Origin: an uncultured Ectothiorhodospiraceae bacterium
GTDB lineage: Bacteria > Pseudomonadota > Gammaproteobacteria > Nitrococcales > Nitrococcaceae
DNA: 38,829 bases
NCBI GenBank assembly: GCA_913056385.1
Contig: CAJXND010000017.1
Coordinates: 1-38,829 of the forward strand
Direction: 5' to 3'
Shown: piece by piece, positions 27,280 through 35,957 of the stretch
Position numbering within the stretch: position 1 is the stretch's first letter
Layout: every line of letters begins with the position of its first letter
Notes under the pieces: model-generated
Seen by the model: only the letters and a program-made list of their open reading frames with translations
Told to the model about the DNA's origin: nothing
Database searches by the model: none
Position numbers and translations under genes: made by a program

Positions 27280-27603
27280 ATGTCTCGCGAAACCCTCAAT
27301 GCGTTCCTAACCCAGCTCGCCGGCGACCCGGCTCTTCAGGCTTGGCTAAACGAGGTCACCGAGGGCGCATCGCTGTCCGATGCTGCTACGGCGATCATCG
27401 CAACCGCGCACAAGACAGGGCATTCCATCACCGAAGCAGATCTCGCCGAGCTCGCGGAGGCGACGGCCGAATCGGACGAACTGCCAGACGAAGCGTTGGA
27501 CCAGGTTGCCGGAGGCATGGTCGGACGCCACGCGATCTTTGAGATTTTCGCCGGGAGCCCTGACTACGACCCTCAATGGTGGAAGAATCTCCAGAGCCGT
27601 TAG
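27280..27603 (+). CDS. Nif11-like leader peptide (putative RiPP precursor), orphan
   Basis: A 107-residue protein with the architecture of Nif11-type ribosomally synthesised peptide precursors. The N-terminus (MSRETLNAFLTQLAGDPAL) is a typical Nif11 helix, a second helix follows (ITEADLAELAEA), and the leader ends with LDQVAGG (73-79), the double-glycine cleavage motif recognised by C39-peptidase transporters. The predicted core (80-107) has no Cys or Thr, two Ser (93, 106), and is aromatic-rich (DPQWWKN, two Phe, one Tyr), so lanthionine or thiazole formation through Cys is excluded. Ribosome site AGGGA precedes the ATG. No modifying enzyme, peptidase or exporter is present in the window. 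It lies opposite to its neighbours, between tRNA-Pro and a tRNA-Pro fragment. Confidence 0.72.
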   Translation: MSRETLNAFLTQLAGDPALQAWLNEVTEGASLSDAATAIIATAHKTGHSITEADLAELAEATAESDELPDEALDQVAGGMVGRHAIFEIFAGSPDYDPQWWKNLQSR

Positions 27604-27647
27604 GAAGGACTGAACCCCTCCTCACCCCGAGACGTCGTCATGAAGAC

Positions 27648-27713
27648 TGGTGGGACCGGGAAGGGGTTGATCGGCCGACGCACTCACTGCACTCGATGCA
27701 GGTGCGCTATCAG
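27648..27713 (-). pseudogene. 5'-truncated, decayed tRNA-Pro copy
   Basis: About 66 bases align nearly without gaps to the 3' five-sixths of tRNA-Pro(GGG), from the CCA end (TGG at 27648 on the plus strand) to the D-stem. The best part is an exact 14-base run at 27696-27709 identical to 26935-26948; the anticodon loop has changed from ATGGGGT to ATCGAGT and the T-loop is lost. The missing 5' acceptor half would fall inside the merR coding end. Same orientation as the intact gene, 761 bp away, so the two form direct repeats around the Nif11-type gene. Confidence 0.65.
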
Positions 27714-28066
27714 CGCTTGAGTTCGGCAAGGACGTCTTCGAGTTCGCTACGCATCTGCCGAATCACCTGCTGACGCTGATTGGCATCGTCTTTGGCGGTT
27801 TCACCGGAGAGCTGCTGTCGGGCGCCACCGATGGTGAACCCCTGCTGGTAGAGCAATCCGCGGATCTGGCGGATGAGGATGACGTCCTGACGCTGGTAAT
27901 AGCGCCGGTTGCCCCGCCGCTTGACCGGATTGAGCTGCGGAAACTCCTGCTCCCAGTAGCGCAGCACATGCGGTTTGACCGCGCACAACTCACTGACCTC
28001 ACCAATGGTGAAGTAGCGTTTCGCCGGGATCGGTGGCAGTTCGTCGTTACTGCTCGCGTCCAGCAT
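27710..28066 (-). CDS. MerR-family regulator of the ihfA neighbourhood
   Basis: Small MerR-type protein of 118 residues: winged helix at about 15-85 ([28 protein letters not shown] split by the recognition helix, then [26 protein letters not shown]) and a short C-terminal coiled-coil helix. No metal-binding cysteines are present, so it is not a metal sensor. This gene stands directly after ihfA in many gammaproteobacteria, normally followed by tRNA-Pro; its target is unknown. It overlaps ihfA by 20 bases, and its stop codon touches the tRNA-Pro fragment. Confidence 0.88.
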   Translation of the reverse strand: MLDASSNDELPPIPAKRYFTIGEVSELCAVKPHVLRYWEQEFPQLNPVKRRGNRRYYQRQDVILIRQIRGLLYQQGFTIGGARQQLSGETAKDDANQRQQVIRQMRSELEDVLAELKR

Positions 28067-28346
28067 AGGCCTCCACCCTCGATTTCAGTTTCTGACCGGG
28101 CCGGAAGGTCACCACCCGTCGGGCGGAGATGGGGATCTCCTCTCCGGTTTTTGGATTACGCCCCGGGCGCTCGTTCTTGTCACGCAGATCGAAGTTGCCG
28201 AATCCGGAGAGCTTGACCGGCGTGCCGGCCTCCAGGGCGCGACGGATTTCCTCGAAGAAGCTCTCGACGAGCTCCTTGGCCTCACGCTTGTTCAGCCCGA
28301 CCTCTTCGAAAAGCCGCTCGGCCATATCGGCCTTGGTCAACGCCAT
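28047..28346 (-). CDS. ihfA: Integration host factor alpha subunit
   Basis: DNA-bending protein of the HU/IHF family, 99 residues, normal for IhfA. The N-terminal [15 protein letters not shown] and the DNA-contacting arm with [14 protein letters not shown] (Pro at the intercalating position) identify the alpha subunit; the C-terminal helix follows. Partner IhfB is elsewhere. Location right after pheT (seven bases) is the standard order in gammaproteobacteria. Confidence 0.97.
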   Translation of the reverse strand: MALTKADMAERLFEEVGLNKREAKELVESFFEEIRRALEAGTPVKLSGFGNFDLRDKNERPGRNPKTGEEIPISARRVVTFRPGQKLKSRVEAYAGREQ

Positions 28347-28353
28347 TCGTGCC

Positions 28354-30732
28354 CTACTCCCTCAATTCCGCACCCAGCCCTTCGGCCAGTGCCCGGATAA
28401 CGTCCTGCTGGATAGCATCAACTTCTTCGTCGGTAAGAGTGCGGGAATAATCCTGCACAATCAATCCCATGGCGAGACTTTTGCAGCCTTCTTGCACACC
28501 CTTGCCCCGATAGACATCGAAAAGCTGTACCGACTGCAGCGCCTCGCCGGCCGCTTCGCGGATGCATTCGCGGACCGATTCCGCCGTCACCGACTCGGCC
28601 ACGACCACAGCGAGGTCCCGTCGGATGGCCGGAAAACGCGAAATGGGCTGGAATGCCGGCAGAGCTCGACCCTGAAAGGCCGACTGTTCCAGCTCGAACA
28701 GATAGACCGCCTTGTCCAGATCCAGGGCGCGTGCCTGTCTTGGATGCAGCGCGCCCAGCCACCCGATAGGCCGGTCCTCGAGATAAACACGCGCGGTCTG
28801 GCCGGGATGGAGTGCCGGGTGGCTTTCCGCCTCGAACCGGCAGCCCCTCTCTGGCGCGGCGAGGGCCAGGAGCGCCTCGACATCGCCCTTGAGATCAAAG
28901 AAACCCACCGGCCGCTCCGGCTCATCCCAGTGCTGGGCAAAGGCCGGCCCCGTGACGACGCCGGCGATGACCGGCGTCTGATCAAGCGCTTCAAGCGTGC
29001 CACGGAAACGCAGCCCCGCCTCGAAAAGCCGGACACGGGCCATCTGGCGATTACGGTTGTGAACAACGGCACCGACGAGCCCGGGCCAGAGGGAACTGCG
29101 CATCACGCCCATGTCACTTGACAGCGGATTGGCCAGCGCAAGCGGCGTGTGCTCCGGATCCAGCGCCGACTGCAACGCCTCGGAGACGAAACTGTAGGTG
29201 ATCGCTTCATGGTATCCGCGGTCAACCAGCAGAGACCGGATCCGGGCCAGGGCCACCCGCGACTCCGATTCCGGCGGGATGCTGGCCGGCAGCGCCGTGC
29301 GTCGGGATGGAAGGCGGTCATAGCCGTGGATGCGGGCGATTTCCTCGATGAGGTCGACCTCCCGGGCGATGTCGAAGCGCCAGCTCGGCGCCAGGACTTC
29401 CCAGTGGTCGCCTTTTTCCTCCGGCGCCATCCCGAGCCGGGTCAGCGTCTCGCGCATCGCCTCGTCGTCGATCGCCGTGCCCAGCAGTGCATTGGCGCGC
29501 GCCGGCCGGAGCGTGACCCGTCTGGCCTCCGGCAGGTGCGCCGCGTCCATCGCCTCGGTGACCGGCCCGGGCTCACCACCGGCATACGTCAGCACCATGG
29601 CCGTCGCGCGCTCCATCGCCTCACGGCAACGCGCGGGATCGACGCCGCGCTCGAAGCGGTGGGAGGAGTCGGTATGCAGCCCGTACTCACGGGCCCGTCC
29701 CGCAATGGCGGAAGGCGCGAAGAAGGCGGCCTCGAGGAAGATATCGGTGGTGCCATCACCCACCGCCGTATCTCCGCCACCCATGACGCCGGCCAGCGCC
29801 ACGGGCTTCTGGTCATCGGCAATCACCAGCGTACCCGCGGCGAGCGTCACGGTGTCGCCATTGAGCAATGCCAGGCGCTCACCGGCCTGCGCCTGGCGGA
29901 CCCGGATGCCGCCAGCGAGCGTCGCCAGATCAAAGGCATGCATGGGCTGCCCCAATTCCAGCATGAGGTAATTCGTGATATCGACCACGATACTCAGCGG
30001 GCGGATGCCGGCACGCCGAAGCCGCTCGGCAAGCCAGGTGGGCGTCGGCGCGCCGGTGTCCACGCCGCGAATAATCCGGCCGCAATAACGCGGGCAGTCC
30101 GCCGGGCTCTCCAGCGTCACCGCAAGGGTTGCCTCGCTGGTAGCGAGGACCGCCTCGATGGCCGGTTCGCTCACCGGATTCCGCGTCAATACGCCAACTT
30201 CCCGCGCGACGCCCGCCATGCTCAGGCAATCGCTGCGGTTGGGTGTGAGCTCCACCTCGATCACCGGATCATCCAGATCCAGCCACTCGCGCAGATCCCC
30301 GCCGGCCGGGGCATCGGCGGGCAGCGCCATGAGCCCGGCGCTTTCCTCCGAGAGCCCGAGTTCGCGCGCGGCACAGAGCATGCCAAAGGACTTCACGCCC
30401 CGCAGCTTGGCGGCCTTGATCTTCATACCCTCCGGCAGCCTCGCGCCAACCCGGGCAAAGGGTGCCTTCAGGCCGGCCACCGCATTCGGCGCGCCGCAAA
30501 CAACGGTTTTCGGTTCATCGGTGCCATCACTGACCTGGCAGACGCGCAGTCGCTCGGCATCCGGATGCTGTTCACATTCGATGATCTCGCCGATGACAAC
30601 ACCGCTGAATGCCGGTGCCGCCGTCTCCACGACGTCCACCTCTAGGCCCGCCATGGTGAGTCGCTCGGCCAATTCCGTCGTGGCCTCGGGTATGGCCACC
30701 CATTCACGCAACCAATGTTCGCTGATTCTCAT
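28354..30732 (-). CDS. pheT: Phenylalanine-tRNA ligase beta subunit
   Basis: Beta subunit of the alpha2-beta2 PheRS that charges tRNA-Phe and edits misactivated tyrosine. The 792-residue length is standard. Domains in order: an OB-fold tRNA-binding domain (about 40-150), the B3/B4 editing module (about 210-385), B5 (about 400-475), a catalytic-like core, and the C-terminal anticodon-binding FDX-ACB domain (about 698-790, beginning near [18 protein letters not shown]). Nine bases separate it from pheS upstream. Confidence 0.97.
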   Translation of the reverse strand: MRISEHWLREWVAIPEATTELAERLTMAGLEVDVVETAAPAFSGVVIGEIIECEQHPDAERLRVCQVSDGTDEPKTVVCGAPNAVAGLKAPFARVGARLPEGMKIKAAKLRGVKSFGMLCAARELGLSEESAGLMALPADAPAGGDLREWLDLDDPVIEVELTPNRSDCLSMAGVAREVGVLTRNPVSEPAIEAVLATSEATLAVTLESPADCPRYCGRIIRGVDTGAPTPTWLAERLRRAGIRPLSIVVDITNYLMLELGQPMHAFDLATLAGGIRVRQAQAGERLALLNGDTVTLAAGTLVIADDQKPVALAGVMGGGDTAVGDGTTDIFLEAAFFAPSAIAGRAREYGLHTDSSHRFERGVDPARCREAMERATAMVLTYAGGEPGPVTEAMDAAHLPEARRVTLRPARANALLGTAIDDEAMRETLTRLGMAPEEKGDHWEVLAPSWRFDIAREVDLIEEIARIHGYDRLPSRRTALPASIPPESESRVALARIRSLLVDRGYHEAITYSFVSEALQSALDPEHTPLALANPLSSDMGVMRSSLWPGLVGAVVHNRNRQMARVRLFEAGLRFRGTLEALDQTPVIAGVVTGPAFAQHWDEPERPVGFFDLKGDVEALLALAAPERGCRFEAESHPALHPGQTARVYLEDRPIGWLGALHPRQARALDLDKAVYLFELEQSAFQGRALPAFQPISRFPAIRRDLAVVVAESVTAESVRECIREAAGEALQSVQLFDVYRGKGVQEGCKSLAMGLIVQDYSRTLTDEEVDAIQQDVIRALAEGLGAELRE

Positions 30733-30741
30733 GCAGCGCTC

Positions 30742-31764
<1,023 letters not shown>

Positions 31765-31781
31765 TCATCCCGTCTGGAGAC

Positions 31782-31833
31782 AAAAAAAGGGGGAAGACAA
31801 TGGCCTTCCCCCGGCTGGCCACCCCTGCCGGGG
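31782..31833 (-). terminator. Intrinsic terminator/attenuator between rplT and pheS
   Basis: On the minus strand GGGGGAAG (31812-31805), an 8-base loop and CTTCCCCC (31796-31789) form a perfect 8-bp stem followed by seven T (31788-31782), a textbook Rho-independent terminator 20 bases upstream of pheS. Just upstream, CCCCGGC (31833-31827) can pair with GCCGGGG (31815-31809), which would use four bases of the terminator stem and act as antiterminator. E. coli pheST is controlled by attenuation; here no Phe-rich leader peptide is visible. Confidence 0.8.
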
Positions 31834-31836
31834 CAA

Positions 31837-32193
31837 TCAGGCCAGCGCCGCCTTGGCGCGCTCGGCGAGCGCGGCAAATCCGGCTTCATCGTGCACGGCC
31901 ATATCGGCGAGCACCTTGCGATCAATCTCGATCTCGGCCTGCTTGAGGCCGTTCATGAGCCGGCTGTAGGAAATCCCGTTGGTGCGGGCCGCCGCATTGA
32001 TGCGCTGGATCCACAGCGCGCGGAATTCGCGCTTGCGTACCCGGCGATCCCGGTAGGCGTACTGGCCGGCCTTGATGACCGCCTGGTTGGCTACCTTGAA
32101 CGTCTTCCGACGTGCACCGTAATAGCCTTTCGCCTTGCCGAGGACCTTCTTGTGGCGGCGGCGTGCAATGACGCCACGCTTGACTCTGGCCAT
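31837..32193 (-). CDS. rplT: 50S ribosomal protein L20
   Basis: L20 of the large subunit, 118 residues, the usual length; Arg/Lys-rich N-terminal extension ([17 protein letters not shown]) that penetrates 23S rRNA, then the globular helical domain. In E. coli L20 also represses rpmI-rplT translation by binding the leader RNA. Third gene in infC-rpmI-rplT, 29 bases after rpmI. Confidence 0.98.
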   Translation of the reverse strand: MARVKRGVIARRRHKKVLGKAKGYYGARRKTFKVANQAVIKAGQYAYRDRRVRKREFRALWIQRINAAARTNGISYSRLMNGLKQAEIEIDRKVLADMAVHDEAGFAALAERAKAALA

Positions 32194-32222
32194 CTTCCGA
32201 ATCCTCTCTGTTCAGTTCTGTT

Positions 32223-32420
32223 TCAAACGTATGGCAGCAGCCGCCGGATGGCCGGCGTGTCCTGCTCCGATACCAGCGTGGTGGCACGCAGCTTCGCTTT
32301 CCGCTTCGCATCCTTCTTGGTCAGGATGTGATTGTGGAAGGCATGCGCCCGCTTGTATCGACCGCTCGCGGTCTTGCGGAAACGCTTGGCGGCGCCACGG
32401 TTCGTCTTGATCTTAGGCAT
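32223..32420 (-). CDS. rpmI: 50S ribosomal protein L35
   Basis: L35, 65 residues, very basic. The frame is open 18 codons further upstream, but [14 protein letters not shown] from the ATG at 32420 is the universal L35 N-terminus, and GGAG lies about ten bases before it. The infC-rpmI gap of 76 bases holds two hairpins that could be part of the L20 autoregulatory site. Confidence 0.98.
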   Translation of the reverse strand: MPKIKTNRGAAKRFRKTASGRYKRAHAFHNHILTKKDAKRKAKLRATTLVSEQDTPAIRRLLPYV

Positions 32421-32450
32421 GAACCGTTTCTCCGTTGCCACAGACAAGAA

Positions 32451-32495
32451 CTCCCGGCAGTGCCGGGAGATCACCCGATGGAGGCCGGGGCCTCC
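32451..32495. other. Two strong hairpins in the infC-rpmI leader
   Basis: CTCCCGGCA-G-TGCCGGGAG (32451-32469) is a perfect inverted repeat of nine bases with a one-base centre, and GGAGGCC-GG-GGCCTCC (32480-32495) has seven-base arms and a two-base centre. Neither is followed by a T tract, so simple termination is unlikely. Their position between the infC stop and the rpmI ribosome site matches the place where L20 binds leader mRNA in E. coli. Confidence 0.55.
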
Positions 32496-32496
32496 G

Positions 32497-33057
32497 TTAT
32501 TTCCCCTTGCGGGGAGACATCGTCATCACCATCAACCGCCCTTCCATACGGGGGCGCTGGTCAACAGTGGCATGCTCTTCCAGGTCCTTCTCCACCCGCT
32601 CAAGCAGTTCCGCACCAAGTTCCTGGTGGGCCATCTCGCGGCCGCGGAATCGTAGGGTGATCTTGACCTTGTCACCATCCTCCAGAAACTTTTTCAGGTT
32701 CCGCAGCTTCACGTCGTAATCGCCGACGTCGGTCCCGGGCCGGAATTTCACTTCCTTGACCTGGATCTGTTTCTGCTTCTTCTTGGCCGCCTGCTGTTTT
32801 TTCGACTGCTCGAATTTCCATTTACCAAAGTCCATCACCCGGCAGACGGGCGGGTCGGCATTTGGGTCGAGCTCGACAAGATCCAGGCTCACGCTCTGCG
32901 CTCGCTGGACGGCCTCATTCGTCTCGACGATGCCGACCTGTTCGCCGTTCTCGTCGATTAAACGGACACGGGGTACCTGGATGTCTTCGTTGATCCGCCG
33001 GTTTTCGCCGGCGCCGGGCTGCTGGCGACGTGCCCCCGGCTTTCTGCGTATAGCGAT
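32497..33057 (-). CDS. infC: Translation initiation factor IF-3, non-AUG (AUC) start
   Basis: IF-3, which binds the 30S subunit, prevents premature 50S joining and checks start codons. The 186-residue product includes the N-terminal domain ([17 protein letters not shown]..., [14 protein letters not shown]), the Lys-rich linker ([20 protein letters not shown]) and the C-terminal domain (RFRGREMAH). No ATG, GTG or TTG gives a full-length protein; GTG at 32892 would delete the N-domain. The AUC at 33057 follows GGAGG by eight bases, and an in-frame AUA lies two codons later. AUU/AUC starts are conserved in infC as the basis of IF-3 autoregulation. The ribosome site lies inside the end of thrS. 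Confidence 0.93.
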   Translation of the reverse strand: MAIRRKPGARRQQPGAGENRRINEDIQVPRVRLIDENGEQVGIVETNEAVQRAQSVSLDLVELDPNADPPVCRVMDFGKWKFEQSKKQQAAKKKQKQIQVKEVKFRPGTDVGDYDVKLRNLKKFLEDGDKVKITLRFRGREMAHQELGAELLERVEKDLEEHATVDQRPRMEGRLMVMTMSPRKGK

Positions 33058-33060
33058 GCT

Positions 33061-34986
33061 TCAATCCTCCACAAGCGTCCTGCCCAGACGCGCCATCTCG
33101 GCATCCAGGCGTTCAACGAATGCCTCGAGCGACATCGCGCCGAGATCCTCACCAGCCCGGGTGCGAACGGCGACCTGGCCCGATTCGCGCTCCTGATCTC
33201 CGACGACCACCATGTACGGCACCCGTCGAATCGTATGTTCGCGAATCTTAAAGCCGATCTTCTCGTTCCTCAAGTCGCACTCGGCTCGAAAACCCCGCTC
33301 GGTCAGATGCTTCCGTATGCTCTCGGCATAATCGGACTGGCGATCGGTGATATTGACCACCTGCACCTGCATCGGGGCAAGCCAAACCGGCCAGTCGCCT
33401 CCGTAATGCTCGGTGAGGACACCGATAAACCGCTCGAACGATCCGAAAATCGCCCGATGAAGCATGACCGGCACCGCACGGTCGCCCGCCTCAGTGACAT
33501 ATTCCGCATCCAGGCGGCCGGGCATCGAGAAATCGACCTGCATAGTGCCGCACTGCCAGACCCGGTTAAGGCAATCGCGCATCGACAGTTCGATTTTCGG
33601 ACCGTAGAAGGCGCCCTCGCCCGGATTGACCGTCCAGTCCATTTCCTTGGTCTCGAGCGCCTGCTCCAGCGAGGCCTCGGCCCGATCCCACAGGGCATCC
33701 TCGCCCACGCGTTTATCCGGCCGGGTGGACAGTGCCACCTGCACGTCGTCGAAACCGAAGTCGCGATAGACACTGAACGCCAGATCAAGGAAGGCCGCGA
33801 CCTCATCCTGCAGCTGATCTTCGGTGCAGAAGATATGGGCATCGTCCTGGACGAAGTTACGCACACGCATCAGCCCGTGCAGGGTGCCCGAGGGCTCGTT
33901 GCGATGGCAGTTGCCGAACTCCGAGAGGCGCAGCGGCAGGTCGCGATAGCTCTTGAGCCCCTGGTTGTATACCTGCACGTGGCAGGGACAGTTCATGGGC
34001 TTGACCGCGTAGTCACGGTGCTCGGAGTGCGTCGTGAACATGTCCTCGCGGAACTTCTCCCAGTGCCCCGAGCGCTCCCAGAGGCTGCGGTCGACCAGTT
34101 CCGGCGTGCGGATCTCCCGATAGCCATGCGCCTCCAGGCGGCCACGGAGATAGTCCTGGAGAATGGTGTAGACACGCCAGCCGTTGGGGTGCCAGAACAC
34201 CATGCCGGGGGACTCGTCCTGCAGGTGGAACAGATCCTGGCTGCGGGCGATGCGACGATGATCGCGCTTCTGCGCCTCCTCCAGGAATTTCATGTGCGCC
34301 TTCAGCGCCTTGCGGTCGGCGAACGCCGTGCCGTAGATGCGCTGGAGCATTTCGTTGTTGGCATCACCGCGCCAGTACGCACCGGCCAGCTTGGTCAGCT
34401 TGAAGGCCTTGAGGAACCGCGTGTTCGGCACATGCGGCCCAAGGCACATGTCGACGTATTCCTGGTGATGGTAGAGCGCCATCGCATCGACCTCGGCCAG
34501 ATTCTCGACCAGCTCGACCTTGTAGTTCTCGCCACGCTCCCGGAACAGCTGGAGGACCTCGTAGCGCGGCGTCACCTGCTTGATGACGTCGTACTCCTGG
34601 TCGATCAGCTCGGCCATGCGCTGCTCGATGCGCTCGAGGTCGTCCGGATGGAAGCCCGCGTCATAGCGGATGTCGTAGTAGAACCCGTCTTCGATCACGG
34701 GACCGATCGCCATCCGGGCCTCAGGATAGAGCTGTTTGACGGCCTGACCGAGCAGGTGACAGCACGAGTGCCGAATGATATCCACACCCTCGGGGTCCTT
34801 GGGCGTGATGATCTGCAGCTCGGCGTCGGCGTCGATCAGATCGCAGGCGTCGACCAGCTCGCCGTTGACACGGCCGGCGACCGTAGCCTTCGCCAATCCG
34901 GGACCGATATCGCGGGCAACGTCCAGCACAGAGATGGGCTCGGCATAGTCGCGCTGACTGCCGTCCGGGAGGGTTATCTGGGGCAT
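33061..34986 (-). CDS. thrS: Threonine-tRNA ligase
   Basis: Class II synthetase that charges tRNA-Thr, 641 residues as in E. coli. Domains: TGS (about 1-63, [11 protein letters not shown]), editing domain with HSCCH (HxxxH) near residue 73 that removes serine, catalytic core with EMFTTHSEH-type zinc site region and motif 2 [15 protein letters not shown], and C-terminal anticodon-binding domain. The frame extends 36 codons upstream through the tRNA-Val side, but the ATG at 34986 gives MPQITLPDG, has GGAG seven bases upstream, and matches family length. First gene of thrS-infC-rpmI-rplT. Confidence 0.98.
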   Translation of the reverse strand: MPQITLPDGSQRDYAEPISVLDVARDIGPGLAKATVAGRVNGELVDACDLIDADAELQIITPKDPEGVDIIRHSCCHLLGQAVKQLYPEARMAIGPVIEDGFYYDIRYDAGFHPDDLERIEQRMAELIDQEYDVIKQVTPRYEVLQLFRERGENYKVELVENLAEVDAMALYHHQEYVDMCLGPHVPNTRFLKAFKLTKLAGAYWRGDANNEMLQRIYGTAFADRKALKAHMKFLEEAQKRDHRRIARSQDLFHLQDESPGMVFWHPNGWRVYTILQDYLRGRLEAHGYREIRTPELVDRSLWERSGHWEKFREDMFTTHSEHRDYAVKPMNCPCHVQVYNQGLKSYRDLPLRLSEFGNCHRNEPSGTLHGLMRVRNFVQDDAHIFCTEDQLQDEVAAFLDLAFSVYRDFGFDDVQVALSTRPDKRVGEDALWDRAEASLEQALETKEMDWTVNPGEGAFYGPKIELSMRDCLNRVWQCGTMQVDFSMPGRLDAEYVTEAGDRAVPVMLHRAIFGSFERFIGVLTEHYGGDWPVWLAPMQVQVVNITDRQSDYAESIRKHLTERGFRAECDLRNEKIGFKIREHTIRRVPYMVVVGDQERESGQVAVRTRAGEDLGAMSLEAFVERLDAEMARLGRTLVED

Positions 34987-35049
34987 CAGGAGGCTCCACA
35001 GTGGTGACCGATACCAGGGGCCACATGCATTATGTTCGAGGAAAAGGCG

Positions 35050-35126
35050 TGGTAGGCGCGAGTGGATTCGAACCACCGACCCCCACCATGTCAAGGTGGT
35101 GCTCTAACCAACTGAGCTACGCGCCT
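35050..35126 (-). tRNA. tRNA-Val(GAC)
   Basis: Minus-strand cloverleaf: acceptor AGGCGCG/CGCGCCT, D-arm GTAGCTCAGTTGGTTAGAGC, anticodon stem CCACC/GGTGG with loop TTGACAT (anticodon GAC), T-arm GGTTCGAATCC, discriminator A, encoded CCA at 35052-35050. Its 3' end is 63 bases upstream of thrS. Confidence 0.97.
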
Positions 35127-35141
35127 GTCGTCAGGGGTGAG

Positions 35142-35170
35142 AGTATAGCGGGATACGTTGGCGTTGCCAA
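35142..35170 (-). promoter_or_regulatory. Promoter of tRNA-Val
   Basis: Minus strand: -35 TTGGCA (35170-35165; five of six consensus bases), 17-bp spacer, -10 TATACT (35147-35142; five of six). A C-rich discriminator follows, typical of growth-rate-controlled stable RNA promoters, with the tRNA 15 bases downstream. The same transcript may continue into thrS. Confidence 0.75.
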
Positions 35171-35309
35171 AGGGGGATTTTAGGTTGCTGTTTTTGCGAT
35201 TGAATCAAGGCCTGGTAGCGGACCTTGGGATGGGTGCAGAGCAATCGTGACCGATCCATATGCTCCCGACCGGGGATGGGCTTACCCCTTCTTATGTTGC
35301 CGACCCTGA

Positions 35310-35612
35310 TTAGCTGCTACCAAGCATGTATGCACGAAGCTGCCGCTCCTCTCTCATGACAAAGAGAATAAGAGCCCGCGCACTATCGTCACGATAAAAA
35401 ACGCGACAGGGTGGAACCACTAGTTCCCTGTATACCGAACCAGGGAGCTCTGGAGGGATTCGTCCGGATTGGGGAAAATCTGCCAGACGCTCGGTCTTAC
35501 CGAAAACTTTCTGGACCAGATGACTTGCGGCAGCAGGATTATCCAGAGCGATGTACTCAGCGATGGCGTCCAGTTCCTGGAGTGCAGGTTCCGTCCAGAC
35601 TACTTCAGCCAT
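35310..35612 (-). CDS. RelE/ParE-family toxin
   Basis: Toxin of the RelE/ParE superfamily, 100 residues. The N-terminal helical hairpin WTEPALQELDAIAEYIALDNPAAA and the later strand block (YRELVVPPCRVFYRDD, ILFVMREERQL) fit ParE-type toxins, which poison gyrase, more than ribosome-dependent RelE; the distinction is not certain. It overlaps the antitoxin gene by 13 bases, downstream of it on the same strand, the normal antitoxin-first order. Base composition is less GC-rich than the neighbours, consistent with acquisition. Confidence 0.88.
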   Translation of the reverse strand: MAEVVWTEPALQELDAIAEYIALDNPAAASHLVQKVFGKTERLADFPQSGRIPPELPGSVYRELVVPPCRVFYRDDSARALILFVMREERQLRAYMLGSS

Positions 35613-35857
35613 TTACCCAATTTTTCCCTGGCCTCACTCTGGCTGTACGTTCTTCCCTCAAGTACAGCAAGCTCTCCCCTCGAGAGCCCATCAAGCAGCT
35701 CAAGTCGGCGCTGCATGAACTGGTAATCCTGCACAGCGACAAGGTACGCCGATGGCTGGCCATGCTCCGTGATCAGTACCGGCTCTCTGGACCTGCGCAA
35801 CTCGGCCAGGATCTTTGTCGCCTGGCGCTTGAGGTTCGTAACAAGTTCAACTTTCAT
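35600..35857 (-). CDS. Phd/YefM-family antitoxin
   Basis: Antitoxin of 85 residues. The N-terminal Phd-fold DNA-binding domain (TNLKRQATKILAELRRS, then PVLITEHGQPSAYLV) is followed by a charged C-terminal helix (ELLDGLSRGELAVLEGRTYSQSEAREKL) that would wrap the toxin. It probably binds the palindrome at 35883-35900 and represses the pair, more strongly with toxin bound. Start ATG at 35857; the ribosome site (AAGGG at about 35867-35871) is acceptable. Confidence 0.9.
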   Translation of the reverse strand: MKVELVTNLKRQATKILAELRRSREPVLITEHGQPSAYLVAVQDYQFMQRRLELLDGLSRGELAVLEGRTYSQSEAREKLGKWLK

Positions 35858-35882
35858 GGGCTGACCCTTAATCAGAGCATTA

Positions 35883-35900
35883 GTGACACTATAGTATCAC
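35883..35900. promoter_or_regulatory. Palindromic operator/promoter of the toxin-antitoxin pair
   Basis: GTGACACTATAGTATCAC is an 18-bp inverted repeat with one mismatched pair and a perfect ACTATAGT centre. On the minus strand TATAGT is a good -10 located about 30 bases upstream of the antitoxin start, so repressor binding would cover the promoter. The site also lies 58 bases upstream of baeS on the plus strand and may affect it. Confidence 0.65.
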
Positions 35901-35957
35901 TTCTTGGGACACAGTCGCGACGATGCGCCCAGTAGCCGAATAGCGCAAAATGTAGTC

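Noticed and set aside
27611-27670. Terminator of the Nif11-type gene formed by AACCCCT and AGGGGTT
   Set aside because: The arms are seven bases with a loop of about 40 bases and no T tract; too weak, and part of it belongs to the tRNA remnant.
27648-27713. A second functional tRNA (anticodon CGA, Ser)
   Set aside because: The anticodon loop could be read as CGA, but the 5' acceptor half and the TTCGAAT T-loop are missing, so it is a remnant of tRNA-Pro.
29149-30645. 498-codon open frame opposite pheT, and a 590-codon frame opposite thrS (33235-35007)
   Set aside because: Both mirror highly conserved synthetase genes and have no domain of their own.
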